A stretch of 64,000 bases of DNA from Acanthosepion lycidas (Eukaryota > Mollusca > Cephalopoda > Sepiida > Sepiidae). Under the pieces are notes generated by a model that saw only the letters and a list, made by a program, of their open reading frames with translations, did not search any database and was not told the origin of the DNA. The stretch lies in assembly GCA_963932145.1 (NCBI GenBank), contig OZ010588.1:103289577-103353576 (forward strand). Direction: 5' to 3'. The first letter of the stretch is position 1. Each line of letters starts with the position of its first letter. Both the position numbers and the translations under genes were made by a program. This document shows positions 11,640 through 23,235 of the stretch, in pieces.

Positions 11640-12639
11640 TTTAACAATCAAATAATTTTAAAAAGAGACGAAGAAAGGGGGTTTTAATCTACTATTTTTC
11701 AGTAAATATACTCGGTTAGTCTTTAATAAAAAAAAATGAAAAATATAAAAACAGCAAAAAGTTGTTAACGATGAGGATTATTACGTCTTTTTAGAAAGTG
11801 GTTTTTTGTTTTTGCCTTCACACTTTTATGCGGAATAACAAAGAACATTTTCAAAACAAAATAAATAACCAATGATGCAACGTTGAAATGGCAGCCGTTT
11901 ATTTTAAATTAATTATCATTTTTTCTTTCTCTCGTTTGTACGAAATAAAAATACAAGCCAAGAGAACGTCTGACAAATAAGTGCATCCACCATCCGGATT
12001 TAGACAGAATCTGCTTTCGATGAAAAATTCCGAATGTTTTCTTCAACGCAAAATAAAAATAAATAAAATAATAATTAAAAAAAAAAAGACCAGAAGTTAT
12101 TTCGGAAATTGAGATGACTTTTTTCTTTTTTTTTTTTAAAGTGATTACATATTATTATTAAAATAATAATGGACGCCCTTTGGTGTACTAAATATGCAAA
12201 AAATATTTCACTCACGCACAGATGACGTCACTAAGTTTGTTAACCATGACTTGCAACCGTTTGAGCTTGTTAATTATCGTGGTCCCAAAGTTTAAGTAAA
12301 TGGCATTTATGAAATTTGCTTAAGTACAGGTAATGAAACTCTCAGTGCAAGTTTTTGGTATGGGATACTTCAATTTCACACAGAAAACGTAGGGGATATT
12401 TTTAATCCCTTTTTAAAAGAGAAACAAAATAGAGAGGATAGTAATACACATGAAATACTGTGTCACAATATTGAAGATTTTTACTTGTGCTGGTAATGAA
12501 ACAAAATTTAATAAAATCTCATATTCAGGAGATATTTCAATTTATTAACCTTTATAGACCTTAAATTCTAACTTTCTAAAATTATCATTATTCAGTTTCA
12601 GATAGTAAAAGCCAAATACTAATAAAGTATACTTTAATG
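11640..12639. other. Non-coding stretch; right edge of the perfect-identity tract
   Basis: No coding exon supported. Identity with copy C is apparently complete until about 12133, where a T-run differs in length (12 against 8). Substitutions and small indels follow. At about 12289 copy C carries an extra segment of about 1.36 kb, and homology resumes at 12299 with 37653 onward, now clearly diverged. Confidence 0.6.
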
Positions 12640-12641
12640 CG

Positions 12642-12687
<46 letters not shown>

Positions 12688-14524
12688 ACAGCTGTTTAAA
12701 ACATTTTGTCATATAGGAAAACCCAACATGGCGCTTGAATGATATATTCAGCAAAAAACAAAAACCCATTCATCAGTAACATTTTAAACCCCTCATGGGA
12801 TGCTCAGTTCTCAAAGCAAACCTGTGCAAAACTGTTTCCCTGAATCCTTGATGACTGTCTGAAAATGACAACATCAAGATGAAATAATGGAAACTGACTG
12901 TGGCAAACAATTATGTGCAACAAGTTTTCAATCAATCTTTAACTTCTAGATGTTTTTCGGGCCATGTTATAGGATCCAGACAGCTATTGTTTGCACATGG
13001 AATTATTCACTGGCAATTTGAATTAATCTTCGATTTGGCTGTGAAAAATGTCACTCGGGGTGGGGATTAGCATTAAAAATTATGGCCAGCGCTTTCTGAG
13101 AAAAATGACTTTTTTTCATGAAAAAAAATTTTTTTTTCACAACTTCAATCCTTTCTCTTTAAGTTGGTGCAAATATCATTGAATAAAAGGAACTGCTAAA
13201 TGACCTGACAATGGGAAATAAGAAAGAAATGGAATGAAAACAAAAAACGACAACAACAATGTTGGCTGCTAAGTTTTGTTGTCATCACCCAGGTCATGAG
13301 GTATTAAAAAAGGAAACAAATCACATCAAGCCATTGTTCAAACATAGGTTTTGGAAAAAAAAAAATTAACCAATATCAAGCCCTTTTTACCAATATTCCC
13401 TCTTCTCCCCTCCTACTCTTTGCTCTTATCTTGTAAGTGGTGGAATTTACAAGTTGATGATAGCTTGTTCTTACATTTCCCTGGCTGGCTGGCCTTTCAC
13501 CCAGTCAATTTGGTTTAATTTTCCTTATCACTGCCATTTTATTCTTTTTTTAAAACAAAGAAAAAAAAAAAAAAAAAGCTCCTGGTTTCTGGTTGTCAGG
13601 AATTGACGATAAATCGCCTTTTTACTAAAAATTTCCATGGCCGGGTGTGGTTTTTTTTTACCCCATGGCAGCTATTTAATTAAAAATTACAAAGGTCTTT
13701 GTTTTCCTTCAAATTCTCAATTTTATGCCTGAAATAGTTTGATTATGGTTTGGGCTGTCTAATTTAAAAAAAAAAAAAAAAAGAAAAAGATAAGTTAAAT
13801 TTCCCATTATTGGGAAAATTTTTTTGTTTAGAACTAGAAAAAAATGTAACATTTTCACTATCTTTTCACATCCACTGAAAAAAAAAAAAAAAAAAAAAAA
13901 AAGTTTGATTCATTTAGGTCTGCCAATTTTACTTTTAAATGAAAGAACATATTGTTTGCTTTCCGAAAATACCTCGTTTCATGGGGTTTAATCCAAAAGT
14001 TTCCTTGATATTTTCAGATAATGATAACAGTTATTTTCAATATTTTACCCCTATAAAAGTAGGAAAATCCATTTTTTCAGAGAAAATAAGCTGTGACAAG
14101 ATGACTTGCTATTTTCACGATTTTTTACTTGGGATAGAAAATTTTTACCATAGCAAACCTGAACTGACATTATTTAAGTTTAGAGGGGCTATAGCAACCC
14201 TCAAACAGCTGTTTAGTTGATATATGTGTGTTAATTTGAAATACTGTTTCCGAAGCCAAAGTCATGGTTTTTCAGTGGTTTGCAGATAAGGAGGCATTTA
14301 AGGGAAGCAGGCTTTGTGGTAGGGCGCATGGTCAATATCAAAGATTGAGAGATTTAATAAGTGGTTATATCTATTGTCATGAAACTCTGAAATAAACATG
14401 AATTAAGTGGAGAAAACATTTTTCATATTAGTTATAGCTTATATATAACTATAAATACAAATCTAAAGTTTCTCACTTAGCTGCTTGGTTTTACCTTCAG
14501 TATCCCAACCTCAAAGGTGTGTGC

Positions 14525-14590
<66 letters not shown>

Positions 14591-14798
14591 AGAGAGAGAG
14601 AGACACAGATAATAATCCGTTGGTATATAATCCAAGTAAATTCTAAAAATATTAAAACTGATCCACAAAAAGAGCTCAATGTACTTATTAAAACAGAGCA
14701 TATAATTTACATGAAATAGAAATCCAAATCTACCTCATTCAAATAGCTATTTCAACCTACAAGACCTATATTGGCATTGTCAATTCAGAACTGTGAAG

Positions 14799-14835
<37 letters not shown>
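12640..14835. other. Segment present in copy A but absent from copy C
   Basis: The copies align up to about 12640 and again from about 14835. The roughly 2.2 kb between is missing from copy C, where only a short unrelated string is found near 38040-38066. Both edges fall in (TA)n tracts (12653-12684 and 14803-14833), and an internal (GT)n(AT)n(GA)n tract lies at 14517-14602. An open frame of 93 codons (13939-14220, plus strand) matches nothing I recognise. Whether this is an insertion in copy A or a deletion in copy C cannot be told from the window. Confidence 0.55.
14517..14602. repeat. Compound (GT)n-(AT)n-(GA)n microsatellite
   Basis: Alternating GT dinucleotides pass into about 48 bases of AT and then GA. 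Nearby open frames are only translations of this tract. Confidence 0.95.
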
Positions 14836-14836
<1 letters not shown>

Positions 14837-15164
14837 TTGTATATCAGAAGTATACTTTATGGATTGTTTCAGATAGTTGTTTTTTTTTTTTTGTTTGATT
14901 TTGTCAATTATTTATAGATAAATTAGCATAAAAAATAGAACCTCAAATCTGGTAACCTACTGTCCTGCACAACATCACTGAGTTAGTTACTCAATTTCTT
15001 TGAGGCATTTATGAAGAAACATTAAATAGTCCTTGTCACAGTCTACTATTATTTTTATTGAAATTATAATCTTGCATTCCTCTGATCCTTTATTTTATAG
15101 AAAATAGAGCATTAGTCAAATATTTGTAGTCAGGAATCCATATTTTATGTGCAGATATGGAGGA

Positions 15165-15420
15165 TTCCAATGTGTGAGTAGCATAATGGTTAACAGCCCA
15201 GAAAGTGGAATCGGAGAACCAAACTCAAATTCCAGCAGAATCTATTTCTTCCCCTCCAGCTATGGTTTAAAGAGCAGAGTAGATGGAGATCTCTAGCTTT
15301 GTGTGATAGTCTAAGTGATGGACAACTAAATTAAAAACTGAGAAGGCAATGGAAAACCACACTTCCCCAAAAAGTCATGGCAATTTTCCAATAAAGAAAA
15401 GGATAATTAAAAAAACAAAG
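15165..15420 (+). repeat. tRNA-derived SINE-like element, copy A
   Basis: A tRNA-like head begins near 15170. It has an A-box-like TAGCATAATGGTTAACAGC at 15179-15197 and a B-box-like ACTCAAATTCC at about 15222-15232, about 35 bp apart as in RNA polymerase III promoters. A body follows with the segment AGAAGGCAATGGAAAACCAC near 15340-15359, which looks like the conserved central block seen in several SINE families. The tail is A-rich. The copy C equivalent is at 38385-38640. Family membership is unverified. Confidence 0.5.
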
Positions 15421-15939
15421 AAAAAAAAATATCAAAGTAACAAAATCAGAAAGTGAAAATACTCTTACAAAATGCACCAAATCAGGGAGCAATGATTTGC
15501 AATGCCCTATATTTGCAGCCTTGTGTCTTACTTTGTTAAAACTAGTAACTAAAGAAAATACAAGTGTTTGAGATTTCCCCCCCGCCCCAGATCTATTATT
15601 CCTTACATCCTTCGTTATGAAAAGGAAACCTAATATAGATTCAGGTCACCAAGTTATAAAGAATTTCTGTTTTGTCTCAACTTTTTCCTCCAAAATTTGG
15701 TTCCCCCAAAATAGAAATTACTTATGACACAAATATATTTTTGATTTAAGATTAGTTGCTTTAGAGCCCCAGTTATCTGTCTAATAAGCAAATTAAGAGA
15801 ACATTCTACAGAACAAAGTGATTAACAAGTTAATCCTTTGTAGAGCATGACTACTATAACAAGTGTGATTATCACAGAATCCTCCACACTTGTGGCCTTG
15901 GGCCAAACTAAGATGAGTAAATATTTTGGATACCTGGTC

Positions 15940-16012
15940 ATGGGATAATGGTTAGCAAGTTAATCTCACAGCCCAATTACAATGATTTCAAACCTCAGCG
16001 AGTGCTTCACAC
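15940..16012 (+). repeat. tRNA-like (SINE head) sequence at the duplication edge
   Basis: ATAATGGTTAGCAAG resembles an A box, and GATTTCAAACCTC about 35 bp later resembles a B box. The duplication with copy C ends inside this unit: homology stops at about 15968 and copy C continues with unrelated sequence after 39190. No full cloverleaf can be drawn, so it is a repeat and not a working tRNA gene. Confidence 0.45.
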
Positions 16013-16529
16013 TTGATTTTGTGATATACTCAAGTTAATATTAACAAAACATTCTTTCAAACAAGAATAAATCTACAAAATTTTTCAAAACTAAATTTCT
16101 GATTAGAAATCCAATTTATGTTATTTACATTGTGGGGGGGGGGAATGTTTTTATTTTCTCAGTGAGAATTCAAACCTTGACAAAGAAACAATGGTAAAAA
16201 AAAATTTTGTTAAAAAGCTTAGTGTAGAAATATGAATATATGCCCTATATGAATGGATGCTGTTAAGTTGTTACTTGACAAACTTCCTAAAATTAATGAT
16301 TAAATAGCATCATATTGAATTTACTAAGTAGCTAAGATCAACCCACTTTTCAGCACCCCCCCCACATTTACTATTGTCAGAGATGTATTTGAAATACATT
16401 TTAATGGTTGGACAAATAATTATAAATGTCCTTTATTATTCCTCACCCGCTAAAATGTGCTCAAGGCAATTCATTTTTAGTTTAATACAGTTATGAACAA
16501 CAAGAACTATTTTATTCTTTTTTAAAACA
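16013..16529. other. Non-coding stretch
   Basis: AT-rich sequence with G and C homopolymers near 16134 and 16357. I see no coding or structural feature in it. Confidence 0.4.
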
Positions 16530-16760
16530 AAGAGGGGGGGGGATTTTCTAACCAAAATTTCTGATATGCTAGAAAGGATGGAAAAATTTAATAAAATAAT
16601 CAAAAAATACTTTGGTCTTTCCTGACCAAAGTATTTTTTGAGTATTCTATTATATTTAATTAATACGATGAATATTTTGATGATAAAACTTTGCTTTTAT
16701 TAAATTTTGGGTTTTTATCATCATGCTATGCTGCTTTTTCAGCGAATTAGTGGAGATACC
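16530..16760. mobile_element. MITE-family right-end fragment containing a hairpin
   Basis: The sequence from the ACCAAAATTTC motif to GGAGATACC runs parallel to the right end of the element finishing at 54158. Shared strings include TATGCTAGAAAG and the TTTTATTAAATTT/ATCATCATG region. Embedded at 16601-16640 is a perfect hairpin with 17-bp arms and a 6-base loop. Only the right end is recognisable. Confidence 0.5.
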
Positions 16761-16919
16761 TGTATTATTACATCATGTTGAAGTAAAAGACAAGTTCTTA
16801 TAACTAAAATAGAATTGTGTTTAGCTTTTCAGGAAGAAACAACTTTCTGGAATAATAAAATAAAAAAAATAAAAAAAATCAAAGCAAAAGAAAAAAAAAA
16901 ACTTGACATTTTTACAAAC

Positions 16920-17309
16920 CTCAACTATTTGAATTGCATTGTTCATAGATGTTGCATCTGTTTTGCTGTTCAAAATGACCTGCATCTCCTCTGCAAACCT
17001 GAATTTATCATCTACAAATTGACTAGCATCAAAACCCTGGTCACTGCTATCAAGTACATGCCGATAACAACGTTTCAGTGTCTTTATTCGTTCACGGCAT
17101 TGATCAGGACTCTTCACAACTTGATGAGAACGCAAGAGAGCTGACACACGGTTGTAGATGTTATTGTTGTTGGCACCTTTGTTTACATTACTTTTGTTGA
17201 CATCTGGTTTGACAATAAATTCAATCCAAAGCTTAAGTAAGCTTTTTGTTTCCTGGTATGTCCAGCCTGATCCTCGACGCTTCTTGACTTTATTCAACTG
17301 AGTCCGCAT
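16920..17309 (-). CDS. Myb/SANT-like (trihelix/MADF-type) DNA-binding exon
   Basis: This exon encodes 130 residues dominated by a Myb/SANT-like DNA-binding domain. Visible features are a basic start (KKRRGSG), the first-helix motif WTYQETKSLLKLW, the central IYNRVSALL helix, and the QCRERIKTLKRCYRHV recognition-helix region, which is the standard order for Myb_DNA-bind_4 or MADF-like domains. An acidic linker follows. The exon ends with GAG|GTTTGT, an acceptable donor in phase 0. I start at the ATG at 17309 because the residues before it are low-complexity, although the frame remains open for six more codons. Family members act in the nucleus as transcription factors or as transposon accessory proteins. 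The target and the rest of the protein are unknown. No partner exon was identified. Confidence 0.7.
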
Positions 17310-19740
17310 TATATATGTTAAAAACAATTGTTCTCCAAGAAGAAAAAAAAACCAAGATCTTCAAAGGCAAAATTTGGAAATAAAACAAACTTGAAAACCA
17401 AATAATTCTAAAATTAATTTTTTAAAACCTTTTTATACAATGAATTGAAAAGAAAATTTAGGGCTACAAGTATCATGAAACCAAACAAGAGAATATTTTT
17501 AGGAAGTACTACTCAACTGACAGTTAAACTAAAATAACGAGTAGCAAAACAGATAATAATGAAACATATCTTAACAACAGCAAACACTTCCTTTTCAATC
17601 ATATCTAATTACTTATCAAAACTGTTAAAATAGACTGTATGTAGATACGTAAAAATTAGAAATATTTAAATTAAAAGCTGTGGCAAATTCTTGAAAAGAA
17701 AGAGAAAGGTAGAATTTTTACCCCCCCCCCATAACAGAGCTGTTTGTTCCGAGTGAAGACTACAATACATTCATGTCTGTAAGTGACGATTTAAGAATTA
17801 TACAGATTATCTCTTTAGAAATTATGCTGTAATTCACAATGTTTTAAAATGTTATCATTTATAAATATTGAATAAGAGATTTTGATGAGAATCTATGGCG
17901 CGAATAAAATTTACCCTAGATGTTCGTTGTGTGGCCATATAGTTCTATAAAATTACCCGCTCCCGTAGTAGTCATAACAGTGACTTAATGGCGTCAGCAG
18001 CCAGGGTAAATTTATGTTACTATTCATACTGCTACTACTACAATTAGGTTCACTCTATACAAGAGGCATAAAAAACTTGAAAGAAGATAAAAAAAAAAGT
18101 GTTGGCTAAAATTCTTGTAAGAAAAACATTGAAAGGAAAATTAGAAATGTAAATAAACGCCCCAGAAAGTTGGAGATTTAAGATAAGAATAAGATTTTTT
18201 CAAGCACACAAAACGAACAATCTTTCTACACATGAACTTTTTACTTGCGAAAAATAATATGAGATAGATAGATATATAATAGACACATAGTCATTCACAA
18301 ATTAAAGAAAGGAAAAAGAAAATTCAATTTCATTAATCAATAAGAACTGAGAATTTTCTTTTTCTTCACAATAAAACATTGTTCGCAAAAAATGAAAATA
18401 ACAAAAGAACCATTTCTGATTTTATGATTACCAGAAGAGGCTTCGTTTAAAGAAATGAGGGGGAGAAGTGGGTATATCAGTGAGAAATAACCCCTTTTTA
18501 ACCCAACTAGGCCACCTATCAAACTTGATGAGACATTTTTATTTTAAATAATGGCAATGACACAATTAGTGCCATTCTATTTAGGTCCACTGTCGATTAA
18601 AATAAACAAGTGTGTGTCGTCCAATAGTGTGATAACTGCTGACAATTTTTTTGTCAGTAAGGAAAGATTGAACATGCAGAATGGGGCAGAGGTAATTCAT
18701 GTACACAAGACAATTCTTTTTAATGTCATCAGAAAGGTAAGAAACACTAACGAATTAAAAAGAAACTAATTGGTCTAAGGATTAATTAATTCACTAGAAA
18801 TATAAAATCCACTTGTAATTTGGTTATTACGTTCTTTATATCAGCTACTGACTTCATTTTATTTTTAATTGACTATTTTTGAAAGGAGTAGAGAACCTGT
18901 TGATATTAAAACTCTTACAAATGTTCCTGAACACAAATCTATATGATCGTCACGAGTATATTTTTTGTTTGTTAAAATATGAAATTGATTTCAAAAACTT
19001 GTAGTGACTCAAGTGAACTTTTTTGCTTTTCATTGCCCTTAGGCAACCATAAACTAGCAAGACACGTGTAAAAACAGTGTAAATTAAATGTGTCTGTACT
19101 GTACTTTTAGACCCTGGGACTAATCCTAGATATTTAAAAGAAAAAAAAAGAAAAAAATGACAAAAAATACTGAAAAATGTCTGCGACAGAATGTTAGGTT
19201 ATTTCATTATAAACTGCCTTAAGTTTCTCTAACATGACACCACCCCACTCCTATCCCGCACTCTCTCATTTCCCCCCCCCTCTCTATCAGTGGTACCATG
19301 TGTGACACACAACATACATAATACAAGGGTATATAGATGACGTGATTACAATGATTTTAAATATGAATGAAAAAAGAATTTTTAGTTGTTTTGGTTTTAG
19401 GGGGCCTTATTCATTGTGGAAGAAAAAAAAATCTAATCATTGAAGCCACACAACCAGGTGAATAAACAGAAAATAAGTAATCAATTATTTGAAAAGAAAT
19501 CCTTTTAAAACCCACTTAAGGAAAAAAAAAAAAAAAAAAAAAAAAAAATCAAACCAGCATTGAAAGGTCACCGTGGTTCTTGAATGAAAGAAATTAATCA
19601 AAACATTATAAATTCAAATTATAACTTTCAGAGGAAAAAAAAAATTAAATAATAAAAAAAGATTAACCAAACAACTTTTACTTTAAAGTTAAAATTAAAT
19701 TGATATTTATTTTTTTGCTAAAAACCCTTTGCAAGTTGTC
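17310..19740. repeat. Inter-exon module, copy B (older, diverged)
   Basis: From about 17900 this stretch aligns with 400-1990 and 24440-25970, including the ATAAAATTACCC block (17951-18060), the AGAAGAGGCTTCGTTTAAA block (18432 onward) and the CAAACAACTTTTA block near 19670. It is clearly more diverged than A is from C. The alignment is interrupted at about 19740 by MITE sequence and resumes at about 22490-22950 with the counterpart of 2130-2600. No coding exon is supported. Confidence 0.6.
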
Positions 19741-21241
19741 TTTTTTTTACTTTTATGCAGGTATCTCCAAAGAAGCGCTAAAAATGAGCATACATGCAAA
19801 AATTTTACATGTATGCTCATTTTTTTTTGGGGGGGGGGTACCTTCCACCACTTTTTCATTTTAAATTTTCGATACCTAGGGTTTAAAATGAATTTTGAAA
19901 AATGAAAAAGCATTCATGAATATTTCATTGAAAGCTAAATGATTAAATTTCTTATTTCCCTTATTTGGTGTATTTCAAATTGAAATTATATTATATAGAT
20001 TGGAATGTCAAATATTTGCTCGATTTAAAAAAAAAAAAAAATTTCCTTACTAGTGGCCATTTTCTTAATTTAAAAAAAATTTGTAAACAAAACAAAATTA
20101 GCGGTTTTAAAAATCTTCCAAAAATTTGTGACACATTTGAGTAAAATTGGAAAATTCAAAGTTTTAACCTGATTTGAAATAAATATTACTTATAGCATAA
20201 AAAAGTAATATACAAGCATTTCTTAAGAACGGGTCCTGATTTTCTTTGATCTTTATTGACGTATAGGTAAGTTCTGAGGTGATGACCGCTAATATGGATG
20301 ACCAGAATTGACAAATTTACGAAATCTATGTAAACTCATTTTTTTTAACTACCTAGTAATTTTTACAAATTAACATATTTTCAGCAATTATCTAATGTTT
20401 TTAATTTTAGTTACATTTAAAGATGCTTTATGAAAAAATGAGAATTTAAAGTACTATAAAATTTTCTTAAATTAATTTTTTAAAATTTAATAACAGATGA
20501 AATTAAAATAAAGATAAACATGCAACAAAATTAACACTGAGCTGGAATTTTTTTTATAATAATTAAAATATTATTTAATTATTAATAGTTAATAAATTTT
20601 AATTAACATTAAAAAACATTTTTCTATTTTATTCAATCCAAGTATGTGACCTTTTCATAATAATGACATGTTTAGGTTACCATAGAAAAAATAAATAAAT
20701 AAATAAATAAATAAACGGAACAATTAAAGTGAAAAAAAAAATAAAATTTTTTTTTTTTTTTTTAAATAGAATAGTAAAACAATGTTTATTAAATTATTTT
20801 TTTTCATTTTGGATTCGCAAATTTCGTCTCCGCTTAGTTACAATATCACATCTGGAAATAGCGCAATACATAATTTTAAATGATCTTTAAACTATTATAA
20901 ATTATAATCAGAATTTAAAAAGATAATGAAAAAAATTCTTGCAAAAATTCATTATTCATCGTAAAAAACATTATTTCTTCAGATCTTCAGACAATAGTGT
21001 CCTTAATATAACTTATTTACAAAAGCAATTAAAAGCTTTTTCTAATTAAACAATGTTATAGTTTGATTACATTTTCTTAGTTTAATATCCGGAGCAGATT
21101 TTCAGTTGTAACAGTAAAAGTATAAATATATATATAAATAGATTATTTACATTCTCCAAGGAGTCCTACTTTTAACTAATAAAAAAAAAAAAAATTCAGG
21201 AAAGGTATATCGCGAAATTTCATGGAATTAAGTGGTGGGCA

Positions 21242-21244
<3 letters not shown>

Positions 21245-21319
<75 letters not shown>
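21245..21319. repeat. (TA)n microsatellite
   Basis: About 74 bases of alternating TA, directly beside the tRNA-like unit. Tails of this kind often follow SINEs in some animal genomes, so the two may be one insertion. Confidence 0.95.
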
Positions 21320-21325
<6 letters not shown>

Positions 21326-21419
21326 AAGACATTTTTTATGTTTAACGTTCTTTTTATAGATACAAGTATTTAAGTAAATGCTCTGTTTATAATAAACAGT
21401 ATTAAATAACATTTACCGG

Positions 21420-21545
21420 CCTGAATGTCCGAGAAATTTTCATAGAAAATATTCGTCCTTTGACGGGATTCGAAACTGCATCCTATACGGAACCGTCATT
21501 TACGCTGACGTGCCTTAACCGACTCGGCCACAAAGGAGCGTTCGG
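21420..21545 (-). repeat. Class II tRNA-like sequence (Leu/Ser-type head), probable SINE
   Basis: The minus strand shows a strikingly preserved tRNA frame: a perfect 7-bp acceptor stem (TCCTTTG with CAAAGGA), a D-arm GTGGCCGAGTCGGTTAAGGC matching Leu/Ser A boxes, a perfect 5-bp anticodon stem (CGTCA with TGACG), a long variable arm, and a B-box-like TTTCGAATCCC. The T-stem has mismatches and position 33 is C instead of U, so a working tRNA is unlikely. A SINE head or a decayed tRNA gene fits best. Confidence 0.6.
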
Positions 21546-21645
21546 TAGGCAAGGTCGAATTTACTGCGTATAAACTTCAATCTTCCATGAATCTCGTACA
21601 TTCATAACTGCTCATGTCGTATCAAATGTAAGCAAATGACGTCAT

Positions 21646-21727
21646 ACATTAAGAAATGGACAAAGTCCGACAATTTATTTATTAAAGACATGTCTTTAAT
21701 AAATAGTCGGACTTTGTCCATTTCTTA

Positions 21728-21731
<4 letters not shown>
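21646..21731. repeat. Near-perfect fold-back palindrome
   Basis: Two arms of 45 and 41 bases meet at about 21690/21691 with no loop. They pair throughout except for one small bulge near the centre. The right arm runs directly into another (TA)n tract (21731-21761). Confidence 0.9.
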
Positions 21732-21765
<34 letters not shown>

Positions 21766-22340
21766 AAATAAATATAAATAAAACCATAATTTTCTAAAAC
21801 AAAAAATTTCAAAAATATTTTTATTTTTTTTTAAACAGGACTCCTAGTTACCGAAAATCTGCTCTGAAATCATAAAATAATAATTTAAAAAAAAAAAAGC
21901 AATAAAACTAGGACGTTTAACTAGAAAAGCTTTCACTTGTTTTTCTGAATAAAAATAAAATCCAGGATATTATTTAAGAAAAACAAATTTTTCAATGAAA
22001 ATGAACTTTCATTTTTTTTATTTTTAAAAATTAAAATAGTCTAAAGTTTTAAAATGCTGTATTCGTTTGTATCAGTCAACTGACATTGTTACTGAATAAA
22101 TACTTTATTTACTAATCATAAATGGAAAAGCTTACTACAATTATGTGATTCACAGTATTTTAAGAATTTCGAATTTTTTTTGTGTATGATTACATTTTAT
22201 TAAGTTATGCAAGCACCTAATCGCAACAAATGTTTTATTGAATTATTTTTGTAATGCTTCAAGACAAATTTAAGAGTTTTTTTTAGAATTTCAGGAATCT
22301 TTTTTTTTTTTTATCAGTCTATAAAACTATTTGTCAACTG

Positions 22341-22478
22341 CCCCCAACTTTAAAAGTATGCGACTGTATACTGTTCAATTTTATTCATTCATTAATGAAT
22401 GTGGTTACAGACCACATTCATTAATGAATGAATAAAATTGAAACAGTACTACAGTCGCATTCTTTTTAAGCTTGGGGA
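22341..22478. repeat. Fold-back palindrome
   Basis: Arms of about 65 (22341-22405) and 68 (22411-22478) bases are separated by a 5-base loop. The inner 30 or more base pairs are essentially perfect and the outer part has a few mismatches and single-base indels. Confidence 0.9.
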
Positions 22479-23010
22479 TTTTGAAAAAGTCAGTTACATA
22501 CAGAGATAATGTAAATAAATAAGGATTGTAAATCAGCCATGTACTTTATTTTTGACTGATTTGAGATTTTATCCGACCATAACATAAAATACGTTTTTAG
22601 CACAAGAGCAGCTACAATAATGTGAACATTTCTCTTATTTCATGATGTTATATATGAAAGAGACACCTTTTATGCAGTTTGAAACATTTTCCCTTCATAG
22701 AAAAAGACCACAATCAGAAATGATAAAACTATATGAAAATCTGAAATGAAGTATTTTTTTGGAAATCGTAAACTAAACAACGGTAAAAAAAAAAAAAAGT
22801 AATCAATCACAAAGAACAAAATAGAAAATCCACACTGGCCAACTTGACCTGCTTTCTTTTAAAACATTACATTTTTTGTAAACAAAAAGCGAAAAAAATA
22901 GGACAAGAAGTCCTTTTATAATTGTCAACAATTTTTCCTTTTTTGACCCAACAAAGATTTTAGAGGTGTACTTCTTATAAAAATGGAATTCGTGAAAGGA
23001 AAGTAGAAAG

Positions 23011-23047
<37 letters not shown>

Positions 23048-23235
23048 TTGATTTCATGAATTAAATGCGTGGATGTATTTGTTCCTTAAATCCGAAAACC
23101 CTAAATTCGCAAAGTAGTCAGTTCTGTAGATCACTACATTTAAGGAACATGGTTTTGTTACAAGACAACGCGCGAATGACCAAAGTTACGTTAAAAGTAA
23201 AACTATAAAATATCAAATAAAATAATCACACATAC

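Larger units (their letters stand above)
19838..22340. mobile_element. MITE-family element in reverse orientation, interrupted by SINE-like and (TA)n DNA
   Basis: From GGTACCTTCCACCAC at about 19838 the sequence follows the reverse complement of 8140 back toward 7200, block by block (for example ATTGGAATGTCAAAT and CCATTTTCTTAA). Segments at about 20940-21130 and 21840-22000 are inverted copies of each other and flank an insertion with a (TA)n tract, a tRNA-like unit and a palindrome. The element is interrupted and its right boundary is approximate. A further hairpin (16-bp arms, 19781-19823) lies just to its left. Confidence 0.5.

Noticed and set aside
13939-14220. Plus-strand open frame of 93 codons
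   Set aside because: No recognisable domain, no splice signals and on the opposite strand to all real exons. It lies in a copy-specific segment and is probably chance or a repeat fragment.
14477-14719. Open frames rich in Ile-Tyr repeats here and at 4389, 21176, 22803 and 45387
   Set aside because: They are translations of (TA)n, (GA)n and (CA)n microsatellites.
18551-18769. Plus-strand open frame with an acceptor-like TTCTATTTAG and a donor-like AAAGGTAAGAA
   Set aside because: Exon-like at first sight, but the product is not recognisable and it sits inside non-coding module copy B. Not enough to call.
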